Shown here: positions 36,801 to 46,808 of the stretch, one piece after another
How the letters are laid out: each line of letters opens with the position of its first letter
Position numbering within the stretch: the stretch's first letter is position 1
Assembly: GCA_011799875.1 (NCBI GenBank)
Contig: CM022302.1
Location: 520,423,229-520,487,228 of the forward strand
Length of the DNA stretch: 64,000 nt
Source of the DNA: Thinopyrum elongatum
Lineage: Eukaryota > Streptophyta > Magnoliopsida > Poales > Poaceae
Direction: 5' to 3'
Notes under the pieces: model-generated
Seen by the model: only the letters and a program-made list of their open reading frames with translations
Told to the model about the DNA's origin: nothing
Databases searched by the model: none
Made by a program: the position numbers and the translations under genes

Positions 36801-37923
36801 CGCGGTTCTGAAGCAAGCGCAGGACAGCGGGGCGATGGGCCCGCACAACGGTGGGCAACTGCGGCAGTGACGTAGCAGGCGACGGGTAGCGGCGCGACAT
36901 GGGCGTCAGCAGGGGGAGCCGCAGGGCGCGGTGAGCGCGTCTCGGGCGTGCCCGGGTCGCGGTGACCGCGGCGCCGAGCGGGGCAGAGAGGGGGGAAGGA
37001 GGCCGGAACCTCACCAGCGTTGCCGGGGTATAGGGCGGCGTGGCTCGAGGTGGGCCGGTGAGGAGGAGGTCGGGGATGCGACGGCGACGGCGCGGTGAGG
37101 TGGCGGCGTTCGGCGACGGCGTCGACGAGGCGAGGTAGGTGCCTCGGGCAGGCAACATGCGAGGGAGAAGGAGGGGCGAGGAGGAGGTCCGGTGACGGGG
37201 CGGGGCGACGCCGGGGACAGGCGCCGGCGTCAGGGCGCATCGGGGCTCGGCCCGATCCAAGACCGGACCGGGGGAATGGGGAGCGAGAGAGAGGTGGATC
37301 AGGGGCGAGCGGGGGAGGACAAGGGGGTGGGTTAGGGTTAGGGTTTGCGTGGAGTGGGGTGGGGATAAGGAGGCGCCGGCTGGGCCTGGTGGGCCGGCCA
37401 GTTCGGCGGCCAGCTGGGCCGTTTGGCCCGGGGGGCTCTTCCTATTTATTTATCTATTTTTTGGATTATTTTCTTTTTACCTATTTCCCTTTTTCCTTAA
37501 ATAAAACTTTTCTGTTTTCTCTTTATGTTTCATTTTGTTTTAGTTTTATAAAATATAATTTTAGCATCTAAATTAGTAGTAATAATTAGGCCACTACCAC
37601 AAAAAGTTTAACGATTTAATAAAATAGGTTTACATTTGTTTATTATTTAAAAGCATTTAACAATTGTTTTTAGCCCCTATTTTATTTTGTTTACGGCATT
37701 TAAACACCTTATAAAAATGTTGGGTCACCACCATAATTAGTTATGGAATATTTGCCACACGATGAATATTTTATTTTTGAGATTTGAAAACTTATATAGT
37801 TTGACTAGATTTTAAATTTTGAATTCGAACGGGATTGAATCATCGCGAGGTTAACAACAGTAATCGCGGTGACATGGCATCACTAACAGGGAATTACTGT
37901 AGCTTAATTATTCAGGCGTCACA
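33866..37923 (-). repeat. 5' LTR of the LARD-like element (4058 bp)
   Basis: This is the promoter-bearing LTR for a minus-strand element. It has the same structure as the left LTR, including an AATTAATT-rich block (36480-36555) and a GC-rich island (36600-37430). Scattered substitutions and small indels separate the two, so the insertion is not recent. Confidence 0.9.
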
Positions 37924-38318
37924 TATAGTGTATAACCACAATCTGACAAACACCTATAAATATGGCGTGCATTTGTTAAAGGGGGTCACTGGTTTTGCTT
38001 AGGCGTGTATCTCACCATAGGAGAGACGCCTAGGCCTCAGGCGTGTTCTGGTGTTATACCGCCTGTCCGTTTGTCGCTTTTGACTGCCAGGTAAAATTAA
38101 AATATCACCGCTGCGTTACTTTGATCTTTAGGCGCGGCAGGGTCTAGGGAAACCCGCTGATGTGAAAGGGCATGGACTGGGGGAAACGAAAAGATTTAGA
38201 TCGATCTTCACTCTATCAGGCTGCAGACCTTCGTCTTCATCCTTTCTGCCCCCTCCTCCATCTTCATCCTGTCCGCCCCCTCGTCCTCCTTGGCCCCCCA
38301 TTCCTTCTACCGGGTTCC
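37924..38318. other. Short spacer between LARD element and coiled-coil pseudogene
   Basis: It contains cctataaatatgg (37951) and a repeated tag(g)cg/ggcgtgt motif (gcttaggcgtgtatc, ctaggcctcaggcgtgttc). It could be the promoter and 5' leader of the pseudogene that follows. Nothing else was recognised. Confidence 0.35.
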
Positions 38319-38957
38319 ATGGGGGCGTACGATATCACCGTGTCAGAGGTGAGGCGCCTCAGAGAGGAGCTCGCGGCCAAGGATGCGCAGGTCCGGGCCA
38401 AGGATGTCGAGCCCTGTGAGCTCAGGAAGGAGAAGAGTTACTTTCTCCTCCATCATGAGCGTCAGCTCACGGAGCTTCATGAGCGGCAGGAGTCCACCAC
38501 TAAGATGCTTCTAGCGTTGTCGACGTTGTTGCAGGAAGCGGCAGCTGCGCTGGTGCGCGAGCGCTCCGATCGTTAGGATCTCCAGGGTCGCCTGGACCGC
38601 TTGTTGGATCATGTTACCACGCAGGTGGTGAGGCTTCGCGCCGCGTACCGTCGTGCGAGCGCGACCATGCCAGCCGTTGGGCTAAACCCGTTCGGTCACC
38701 CCATCGACTTCCACATGCTCCGGCTTCCTAACCTGGTCTCCTTCTTCAGTTATCTCTCCAAGGAGCTGAACCGTCTTCGTGCGGCGGTGGGAGAGGCGCT
38801 GGACAAGGAGGGGGTTCATGGTGCCGTCGCCGTTGCCGATCGAATCCTGTCCTGACTTCATCACTCGAATCCATTAGTGCCATTGGACGCCGTCTTCGAC
38901 GAGCTGCCTCCCGTCGACCGGGAGCGGGCTTTGCGCACTACTGCAGGATGCTGCTAA
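38319..38957 (+). pseudogene. Coiled-coil protein gene with two nonsense codons
   Basis: One frame runs from ATGGGGGCGTACG at 38319 (an upstream in-frame ATG at 38172 gives a leader-like, His/Pro-rich extension) to TAA at 38955-38957, but is cut by TAG at 38574-38576 and TGA at 38853-38855. The reading before and after the stops is continuous in character. A charged coiled-coil, EVRRLREELAAKDAQVRAKD, is followed by HERQLTELHERQ and LVRERSDR, then a segment with HVTTQVVRLRAAYRRAS, VGLNPFGHP, FFSYLSKELNRLRAAV and finally PLDAVFDELPPVDRERAL. I have an impression of similar coiled-coil proteins in wheat transposon-rich DNA, but no named domain. It ends five bases before the CACTA terminus. Confidence 0.6.
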
Positions 38958-39089
38958 CGCGACACTACGATCAGAGACCCTTCGACGAAACTATGTGCGA
39001 TGCAATAATCGCAAACGGTGATGTAAAAAAACCGTCAAAAAAGATGCAAAACGTTTGCGATGGCGGATGCATTAAACACGGTTTGGATT

Positions 39090-39455
39090 TTAGTTGCGTG
39101 TGCGATGCAGGGCATACAGTTCAGTCCAATAAAATGTTTGTGATGAGGCAGAACAACAGAAACGGGCAGCCAGATGAAGGCGTGTGCGATATACGGCATA
39201 CAGTTCACTCTGATTAACTATTTGCGATTGGGCAACACAACACAAACGGTCAGCCAGATCAAGGTGTGTGCGATTGACGGCATACACTTCAGACGGATGA
39301 ACTGTTTGCGATTAGGCAACACAACTGAAATGGTCAGGCAGATCAAGGTGTCTGCGATTGACGGCATACACTTCACATGGATGAACTGTTTGTGATTAGC
39401 CACAACAAACAGAAACAGTTAGACAGATCAACGTGTGTGTGCTAGACGGGCACAC
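39090..39455 (+). repeat. CACTA sub-terminal tandem repeat, 84-bp unit, about 4 copies
   Basis: Units aligned on cag(c/g)cagat(c/g)aagg(t/c)gt start at 39167, 39251 and 39335, each 84 bp apart. A fourth, diverged unit starts near 39419 and a partial one precedes 39167. Each carries tgcgat..acggcataca, gatgaactgtttg(c/t)gatta and aaacggt. Sub-terminal repeats of this kind bind the element-encoded regulator in CACTA systems (family knowledge). Confidence 0.85.
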
Positions 39456-39756
39456 ATTCTAATTAAAAGAAGCGTGCGCGATGGTAATAACGAGCGCGCA
39501 TGGTTGATGGAACAAGACATGTGCTGACATCGCCTATTGTGATGCACCCTATGATGCAAACGCCACGTACGCGGCCGAGAACGCGTGCCCACTTTACGCC
39601 TTCCGGGAATCGTACCGCACTTCGAAATATGAACCGTCAATAAATTTTGAAGTTGCTTCCCTTCACATTCACAATAACTATTCACGCCAATCAAAACCTG
39701 TTCACACCGATCAAAACCTAAACGGTTTCCAACTTAGGAGCGTATTAGTACTCGGT

Positions 39757-39764
39757 TATAAATA
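39757..39764 (+). promoter_or_regulatory. TATA box of CACTA-borne coiled-coil gene
   Basis: TATAAATA is 98 bp before the ATG at 39855, followed by an A/C-rich leader (ttcacaaaaacaaaaaagcc). Confidence 0.65.
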
Positions 39765-39854
39765 CTACCTACTCCAAGATGACTGCACATTCCTCCTCAA
39801 CTCCTCATTCACAAAAACAAAAAAGCCATTCATCGTCGTTCCCTTGCGTCTGCC

Positions 39855-40466
39855 ATGGTCCGCATGAGTTCTAGTTCGAGAGATTACTACCAGGAAGAGG
39901 CGAGCATGGAAGCGGAAGCACGAGAGATGTCCCACCTCGCCGCGAAAGCAGCCGACATGTCCCGCCGCGCCGTCGATGCAGCAGATTGGTCCGGCCGCAC
40001 CGCGGAAGCAGCAGAGATGTCCCGCCGCGCCGTGAATGCAGCAGAGAGGTCCTCCCACGCCGCGGCGGCATGGGAAAATGTCTCGCAGGCAGGCGAGGAC
40101 TCTCACAGGCGCATGTGCGCTATGCTCGATGACCTGATGGGTCGGATCTCCGACTGGATGAAGCTGCAGGACAAGATGAATGCCTCGTTTGAAAATGCTA
40201 CCAGCGTCATCCGGGGACTAGGGGAGGACAAGGCGAAGCTCCGCACCGAGCGCGACCTGCTGTGGGCGAAGATCACCGGAACGACGAAGCAGCACGAGGA
40301 GACCACTGCCTTGTTGAAGAGGACCGGCGTCATCGTCAAGAAACTTATGGACGAGAATGCCATGCTCCGCATCGAGCGCCAAAGCCTTGTGGAGGAATCC
40401 GTGGATGCTCTCAAGCAACGTCTTGAGGACACGAAAGAGCTCATCGCCGCTCGCCGCGAGAACTAG
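39855..40466 (+). CDS. Coiled-coil protein carried by the CACTA element
   Basis: An intact single exon of 203 codons starts ATGGTCCGCATG and ends TAG. Residues 15-75 are Ala/Ser/Met-rich with an 11-16-residue repeat around AAEMSRRAV (AADMSRRAVDAADWS, AAEMSRRAVNAAERS), predicted helical. Residues 85-203 are a charged coiled-coil with a 42-residue repeat: GLGEDKAKLRTERDLL near 121 recurs as KLMDENAMLRIERQSL near 163. It ends LKQRLEDTKELIAARREN. There is no DNA-binding, catalytic or membrane motif, and no match that I know by name. It is paralogous to the interrupted gene at 46409-53840 (same 42-residue period, same KLMDE...IER and LKQ..ED.KE.I.AR motifs). A role in the transposon (like the coiled-coil regulator of CACTA systems) or a captured host gene are both possible. 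Confidence 0.65.
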   Translation: MVRMSSSSRDYYQEEASMEAEAREMSHLAAKAADMSRRAVDAADWSGRTAEAAEMSRRAVNAAERSSHAAAAWENVSQAGEDSHRRMCAMLDDLMGRISDWMKLQDKMNASFENATSVIRGLGEDKAKLRTERDLLWAKITGTTKQHEETTALLKRTGVIVKKLMDENAMLRIERQSLVEESVDALKQRLEDTKELIAARREN

Positions 40467-41082
40467 TCTCCGCGGTCTGCAGCAATGCGTCAAGAAAGTA
40501 GAGATCAGCGAGCCAGATCGTTGTCTGCGTCTTCCTTCTTCATTTGCCCTTGTGTATTTCGGGCGTTGCCGCAAGTGGATTTTTTAATTATCTTCCTAAA
40601 TATGTAAGACAATTATTATCCACTGTCATCGTCCTTATATTCATCAGTCTTGCTATAAGTCATAGTCGATTCTATGTAGGTCCGTCAGATCTTACATCAA
40701 GATTCGTGCCAAACTTTCTTTTCAGATTTTCTTTTCTCTCTCTTAAATCTCAGTCGAGTGAGACATAGCCACGCCATTAAATAGGGGCTCGGGCCCCATG
40801 AATGGAGACATTGGGAGAGAGGTGGGCGGCAGAAAGAGGTCAAAGGGCTCTCCTCCCGATGAGCACGCGCAGGGGTCTGAACACACGCCTCCCGTACTCA
40901 AATTGCTACCCCGCACGGCACTTCCTAGCCAATAAAAATAGGGGACGCGTGGCGGCACGTAAATGGTAAATAGAACGCCCACGGTTTCAATAATACCTGT
41001 GTTTTGTAACGTGACAACACTTGTTCCAAAATGACTTTGTTGATTGTTAATGTGTGCGCCTGCGCAAATCGGACAAAAAAAT
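40467..41082. other. 3' flank of the coiled-coil gene
   Basis: A probable 3' UTR (T-rich, tgtgtatttcgggc, tatgtaagacaattattatcc) leads into unremarkable CACTA-internal DNA. There is no further coding sequence before the tandem array. Confidence 0.4.
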
Positions 41083-42935
41083 TACCACAACATGTTGGTG
41101 CCATGTCATGACACCATGCCAAGTTTCATGATTTTCAGGCGAGTTTTGGATTTATGATAATTTTAAAACCAAGTTTCTCGATGTTTTCGGCCGAGCCAAT
41201 ACGCCCAGATGTTTGAATTCCATTCCCATTTCTTGCATGGGACCTAGAAATTCTCCCAAGTACACATAAATGATTTTTCAGCGAACTTTGGCGCACTGGA
41301 GCATGTGCTTGTGGTTCAAATTTAAATTGTGTGCATTAAATGCCTGGATATTCAATTAATGTATAAAAAAGGCCAAACGAACCCGGAATAATTCCAAAAT
41401 TTAGCACAAAAATCCTATTGGTCTAAGCTGCCTGTGTAAAGAAAATCAAGGCAGGAGAAGGCAGTGTATGTCGTTTCGCACACGGAGGTGACACGTTCCC
41501 TCTCGGAACCACAAGCCTTCTTGAGAGAAGCTTCGGTTTGCAAGAAGCTTATACCAAAGCTTGTCCCCATTCAGCCAAAAAAATTACCACAGCATGTTGG
41601 TGCCATGTCATGACACCATGCCAAGTTTCATGATTTTCATGCGTGTTTTGGATTTACAGGAATTAAAAAACCAAGTTTCTCAATATTTCCGGCCGAGCCA
41701 CGACGCCCAGATGTTTGAATTTCATTCCTATTTCTTGCATGGGACCTAGAAATTCACCCAAGGACACACAAGTGATTTTCAACCAACTTTGGTGCAGTGG
41801 AGCATGTGCTTGTAGTTCAAATTTGAATTGTGCACATTAAATGCCCAGAAACTCAATTAATGTATAAAAAAGGCCAAATGAACCCGGAATAATTCCAAAT
41901 TTTAACACGACACTCATATAGTTCTATGTTGCCTCTGTAAAAAATCAAGGGGGGGGGGGGGTGGAGGCAGCGTATATCGTTTCGCACACAAAGGTGGCAT
42001 GTTCCCTCTCAGAACTACGAGTCTTCTTGAGAGAAGCTCCGGTTTGCAATAAGCTTATACCAAAACTTGTCCCAATTCGGCCAATTTTGTTACCACAACA
42101 TGTTGGTGCCATGAAATGACACCATGCCAAGTTTCATGATTTTCAGGCGAGTTTTGAATTTACATGAATTTAAAAAACCAAGTTTCTCGTTGTTACCGGC
42201 CGAGCCACGACGCCCAGATGTTTGAATTTCATTCCCATTTCTTGCATGGGACCTAGAAATTCACCCAAGGACACACAAGTGATTTTTCAACCAACATTGG
42301 TGCACCGGAGCATGTGCTTGTAGTTCAAATTTGAATTATTCACATTAAATGCCCAGAAACTCAATTAATGCATAAAAAGGGCCAAACGAACCCGGAATAA
42401 TTCCAAATTTTAACAGGACACTCATATAGTTCTATGTTTGCTCTGTAAAAAAATCAAGAGGGGGAGGGGGCAGCGTATGTAGTTTCGCAAATAAAGGTGA
42501 CACGTTCCCTCTCGAAACCACACTCCTTCAGAGAAGCTCCAATTTGCAAGAAGCTTATACCAAAACTTGTCCCAATTCGGCCAATTTTTTTACCACAACA
42601 TGTTGGTGCCATGAAATGACACCATGCCAAGTTTCATGATTTTTAGGCGAGTTTGGGATTTACAGGAATTTAAAACCAAGTTTCTCAATGTTTCCGGCCG
42701 AGCCACGACGCCCAGATGTTTGAATTTCATTTCCATTCTTGCATGGGACCTATAAATTCACCCAAAGACACACATGTGATTTTTCAACAAACTTTGGTGC
42801 ACTGGAGCATGTGCTTTTAGTTCAAATTTGAATTATGCACATTAAATGCCTAGAAACTCAATTAATGCATAAAAATGCCGAACGAACCCGGAATAATTCC
42901 AAATTTTAACACAACACTCATATAGTTGCATGTTA
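41083..42935. repeat. Satellite-like tandem array, ~500-bp unit, 3.7 copies
   Basis: Units aligned on ttaccaca(a/g)catgttggtg start at 41083, 41584, 42090 and 42590 (periods 501, 506, 500); the last copy ends near 42935. Each contains tgacaccatgccaagtttca, the stretch ggccgagccacgacgcccag, cttgcatgggacctagaaat-like sequence, ggagcatgtgctt and gaacccggaataattcc. Copies differ by substitutions and short indels. Unit 3 has a G run (41951-41960) and a g-rich stretch replaces part of it in others. No ORF is shared between units. Internal arrays are known from Triticeae CACTA elements; relation to other satellites was not tested. Confidence 0.92.
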
Positions 42936-43293
42936 ACTGTAGATAAATGTTCTAGCAATTCAAACACCATCCTTTCCCTTCATAACACCATTTTGTCTTT
43001 CAAAACAGAATGAAAAAATCAGGTATACCACAAACAGTTTACTAGCAAGAATTGTGTGGGATGCGATATAAAATATCTTGGCGCACCGTCTTGTCTGGCT
43101 TACACAGGAAGCTTCGTCATCTACTGTCTACCGCCCGCGCTTGAACCACACTTGCGCGCCAGTTTCTTGCCGCACCGAGCGAAATTTTTCTGCCACCGCG
43201 GAAATATCTATCCCCCCCACCAAAAGCCACATTTCTACTATTCCTCCTTGCTTTCCAAGTTCAAACATTCGCTGCTGCTTACTGGCAGCGTGG
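42936..43293. other. Spacer between the tandem array and the B3-gene leader
   Basis: There is no feature beyond short ORFs. It becomes C-rich after 43130, consistent with approach to a gene leader. Confidence 0.35.
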
Positions 43294-43398
43294 CCTCCTC
43301 GCCGGTGACCCTTCTTCTTGCAGTGCTGCTTCCTCGCCGACGACCCTTCTTCTTGCAGCGCCACCTCCTCGCCGGCGACCCTTCTTGCTGCGCGGCCT
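43294..43398 (+). repeat. Three 35-bp GC-rich repeats in the B3-gene leader
   Basis: The segment c(c/t)tcctcgccg(g/a)(t/c)gacccttctt recurs at 43294, 43329 and 43364, exactly 35 bp apart. Because 35 is not a multiple of three, these do not encode a peptide repeat. A GT donor (GTCAG/GTAATC, near 43409) follows. Confidence 0.8.
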
Positions 43399-44278
43399 CA
43401 TCGATATGGTCAGGTAATCCACACCCCACCCACACCATCCTCCTCCTTCCCTGTCCCACATGCCCCGACCGACGGCGCGACACCTTACACCGAAATCACT
43501 GGCCCCGTTCTGCAATTAAGCGCCGCCCATAGCCATTTTGCACGCTGTATAACATGGAGCTCAGTAGCATCTGGCAGTGGAGAAGCAAATCGCGGCCGCA
43601 CGCGCGGACGAGGTCGCTATGGCTGCCATGCATGTCGACCGCCAGATCTTGGAGGAGCACCTCGTCTTCGAGGCCACCGTCGACACCACCACGCGGTTGT
43701 CTGCTTTAAAATACAGTTCGTGCTGTTTTCTCGAGGCCACTGCCAGTGCCTTCTAGTGATTTGTCCTCTGTAATGTTAATATGCAATCTGATATTCTGAA
43801 ATGTAATGTTCAGTTAACAGTTTGGACCAACAATTGCTACATTTCGTAGTACTGTACTGTTCTCAAGCTGTTCTCAAGCATTCTTGGTTTCGTTAACTGT
43901 CTTTTCTTCTAGTATATGTTCTATTCTGCAATGTCGTGCTCAGTTAACTGTTTTGGTTCATTTGGTCTGCTGTCCAGTTAACTGTTTGGTTCAATTCTGC
44001 AATTTGATTTTCATTTGTTGTGGGTACAATTTTGTATTGTTATGCATGTGAGAAATAAATCGAATTTGGCTGCACCCAATACATATTCTACTGATAGTAT
44101 GGCAACTCTCAGTTAACCTGATCAAGATCTTCCTTATATGTGTTGCAGGGAAACAATGGGAGACACTGCGGTTTACCATCGAGGTTCGCTAATAACACAT
44201 TATTGTGCAGTTGCAGGAATCGTTCTAATATTTAGGTTTCTTACAATTTGGTCTTGCACATGTTGGTCCTACTGTCAG

Positions 44279-44781
44279 AGGCTTAGACCCAATGTTCGAC
44301 CCATTTTGCATATGGGGAAATGAGATGTCCATGAATGTCAGTCAAGTCAAGAAACTCAGAAAGATTGTTAGGATAAACAAACTTGCGACGAATAATAACA
44401 AGATCCTTGTTTACACAATGAAGAAGACATCAGTCAACTATAGGATGGTACTAATTCTTTTACCTTGTTTTTACCCCTTGCGCCATTTCAAAATTTATAA
44501 CAGCAATTTATGCATATCTTTGTTTTCAGTTCTTTTCAAAGCAGTTCACCGATGATTACCTCTCAAACCACCTGCATGGTCAAGAGGCGAGGAAGGTATT
44601 CATTCAACACCCACGGTACAATATTGAAGTCTTCCTGAAGAGGACGAAGGTTGGGCGGGCAATTATCCATAGCCACTGGCCTAAAGTTGCATGGACATTC
44701 AACATCACTGAAGGCTCAATATTCGCCTTTCGCTTCTGCAGTTTCCCAGATGAGATTCATCTATCTATTTACCATGTATGA
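44279..44781 (+). CDS. B3-domain protein gene inside the CACTA element (two exons seen)
   Basis: Exon 44279-44447 encodes DPMFDPFCIWGNE...VKKLRKIVRINKLA...YTMKKTSVNYRM. A clean GT-AG intron (44448-44529, GTACTA...TTTTCAG) leads in phase to exon 44530-44781, encoding FFSKQFTDDYLSNHL, VFIQHPRYNIEVFLKRTKVG, SHWPKVAWTFNITEGS and FAFRFCSF, then a stop. The second exon is the core of a plant B3 DNA-binding fold (beta-barrel; F..F...YL at the start, W...A....I.EG.IF.F.F at the end). An upstream exon near 44156 (ATGGGAGACACTG) and a GC-rich leader at 43.1-43.4 kb probably belong to the gene, but the phase of that junction does not work with the sites I tried. REM-like B3 proteins are transcription-factor-type nuclear proteins. 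Whether this copy is expressed is unknown. Confidence 0.65.
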
Positions 44782-45455
44782 TGCTACTTTTCCAAAGGTT
44801 TTCGATGTTGCATGTGAAACTTGGTGCTGTTGTGTAATGGTGTAGCTAGCTATATCCCTCTTTGGTGTAACTGAGTGCTGAAGCTATTTTATGTAATTCG
44901 ATTATGAAATCTTGGTTGCCGTTATACGGATATGAAATATCTTGTGTGTTTTATAAGAAATGTCAATTTGATTACTACATGGATTTTCAATAATAGGCTA
45001 ATTACCCTGCTTATTGGGGTTTTCTATTGCAGACGGTTACTCAGAGAACACCATGGGCGATGAACTCAAACAACCCACACGGTTTCTAGAAAGTAGGTGT
45101 GTTGGATCAACTAACAATCACACACGGTTTCCAGTAGAGAACTGTTTGCGTTAGGCCACCTTGCACAAACGTTTCCACACAAAAAACTGTGGGATGTACA
45201 TATGAGCGGAAACGTTTTTCTGGGATTCACCGTGTGGGATGTACATACGAACGGAAACGATTGGGCTTCGATGCCTCACCCGATCGCACACGAGCTCATT
45301 TTGCCCCGCGTGTTTGGCTGGAGGGCCTATCCCCGACGGTTTCTGGGTCGTGTGGGAAGGACCCCCCTATCGCACACACTCACTCGGCGACGGTTCAGAA
45401 TGCCGTCATGGAAAGGGCTTAAAAACCGTTTGTATAGCACGTCTCTGTACCAGTG

Positions 45456-45849
45456 GCAGACAGTGGCTCCCTGCCTTACTAGCGTCGTGCGCCTGGAGAA
45501 GCTGAGTAACTTTGGTGGTTTGGTATGATTGCTGATTGGCATCACTTGTTTTAGCATCGTTTGGTTTGTGCCGTTCGAAGGTTCTGAAGAACTGAAGAAG
45601 GTTTGGTTTTGATTGTTGATTGGTGTGACTTGTTTAAGCATCATTTTATTCGTGCCGTTCGGAGGCTCTAAAGAACTGAAGAAGTTGCAGAACAAGGGAA
45701 GGTTAGTTAGGTATGCTGATTAGGTATACATTCAGCATATAAGTTAGCAATTTATCAATGTTGCTTTTGTTGCTTATGTATGCTGTGAACTTGGGTTCGT
45801 GCCTTTGGTATGCAGTTAACAAGTTATCAATGTTGCTTTTGTTGCTTTG
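45456..45849. other. Spacer between CACTA end and repeat array
   Basis: An imperfect duplication (ggtttggt.tgattg.tgattgg..t.acttgttt..gcatc, at 45517 and 45600, about 83 bp apart) lies here, with ttcg(a/g)agg(t/c)tct(g/a)aagaactgaagaag in both. No gene is present. Confidence 0.55.
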
Positions 45850-46395
45850 CTATTCAGTTACATTTGAACTCTGATACAAATTTATTTAACCCAGACAAAT
45901 TGACTTAAATTTCAACACCAGCACTGATTGAGTTAAATTCACAATTGACATGAGGACAAATTCAGTTAACCCCAAAAATTGAGTTAACTTTGAACTCCCA
46001 GGACAACTTGAGATAACTGGAATATTCAGTTAACTATTGACTGTTGTACAAATTCATTAAACTTTTAACACGAGGACAGATGCAGTAACCTAAGAAATTC
46101 AGTAAACTTTTAAAACCCGGAGAGATTCAGTGAGCTGAAAAGATTGATTAAAATTTCAACACTGAGACAAATTCAGTCAACTGAAAAATGCAGTAAAGTA
46201 TTAACTGCATGTCTCCTTCAGTTAAGTGAAAACTTCAGTAAACTTTTAACACCAGGACAGATTCAGTTAACTGTAAAGAAGGAGTTACAATTGAACACTA
46301 GGACACATTCAGTTAACTGCAGAAGTTACTTTTAACAGCGGTCAATTCAGTTAACCTTTAACAGGATGGCAGATTCAGTAAACCCTTACAACTAT
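45850..46395. repeat. Degenerate minisatellite built on ATTCAGTTAACTG
   Basis: The motif (a)ttcagttaac(t) recurs about ten times, commonly within a longer unit such as aacac.aggaca.attcagttaactg at irregular ~40-60-bp spacing. The same cagttaactg palindrome recurs in the intron region of the CACTA B3 gene (43813, 43892, 43941, 43976, 44110). Confidence 0.7.
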
Positions 46396-46803
46396 AGGGG
46401 TGGATGCTCTATTCATTTTTTACAGCCACGTTGATGATTTGTTGATTGGCGAGTAATTCCTCAATCTTTTTCTTCAGCGCCTCCACCAACATCATCTCCT
46501 CTTGCCTGTCTTCTGCCATCTTCTTCATTGTGTCCATGGCTTTGTCCTTCTCGACACGAGCTCCAATGATCTCTTTGATGTCTTCATGATGTTGCTTCAA
46601 AGTTGTGATGGATTGATCCATCAGCAGGTTGCGCTCGATGCTGATCTTCTCTTTCTCATCCATCAGTTCGACGATGTCGGCGGCAGCATCCTGCAGTAAG
46701 GCCTTTCTATCGTCGTGTACCTTTGCCAGTCCAGCGATCTCCTCCTTGAGGAGGACTCGCTTGATGCATAGCTTCTCCTTCTCATCCATAAGTTTAACGA
46801 TGA

Positions 46804-46808
46804 GAGCG
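46804..46808. other. Target site duplication, left copy (GAGCG)
   Basis: GAGCG directly precedes the TG of the 5' LTR and is identical to 53506-53510 after the 3' LTR. It marks a single insertion event. Confidence 0.95.

Larger units (their letters stand above)
27243..37923 (-). mobile_element. Complete LARD-like LTR retrotransposon, no coding capacity
   Basis: Two long direct repeats (27243-31258 and 33866-37923) both begin TGTGACGCCCCCG and end GGCGTCACA, so they are LTRs with TG...CA ends. A primer binding site and a polypurine tract inside them put the element on the minus strand. The internal region is only 2607 bp and has no gag or pol. Size and layout match the LARD class described in Triticeae (Sukkula-like); the family name is tentative. 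Flanking pentamers are TACGG (27238-27242) and TATAG (37924-37928), a decayed target duplication. The element would need proteins from a relative. Confidence 0.88.
38963..45455 (+). mobile_element. Non-autonomous CACTA transposon carrying two genes and a tandem array
   Basis: The left end reads CACTACGATCAGAGACC; the right end, reverse complemented, reads CACTGGTACAGAGACG. They share CACT and CAGAGAC with one indel, as in decayed CACTA termini. Sub-terminal repeats are present at both ends: 84-bp units at the left, and cacacggttt / gtgggatgtacatacgaacg repeats at 45070-45440. The flanking triplets CGA and GCA do not match, so the 3-bp duplication has decayed or an end is misplaced. No TNP2/TnpD-type transposase is visible. 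Cargo: a coiled-coil gene, a ~500-bp x 4 array and a B3-domain gene. Confidence 0.7.

Noticed and set aside
36547..37260. Minus-strand ORF of 237 codons and matching ones at 29901-30530
   Set aside because: They lie in the GC-rich island of the LARD LTRs, are open on several frames of both strands, and have Pro/Arg/Ala-rich, low-complexity products.
38936..38946. CACTACTGCAGG as the left CACTA end
   Set aside because: It is a poorer partner for the right end than CACTACGATCAGAGACC at 38963, and it lies inside the coding-like frame of the upstream pseudogene.
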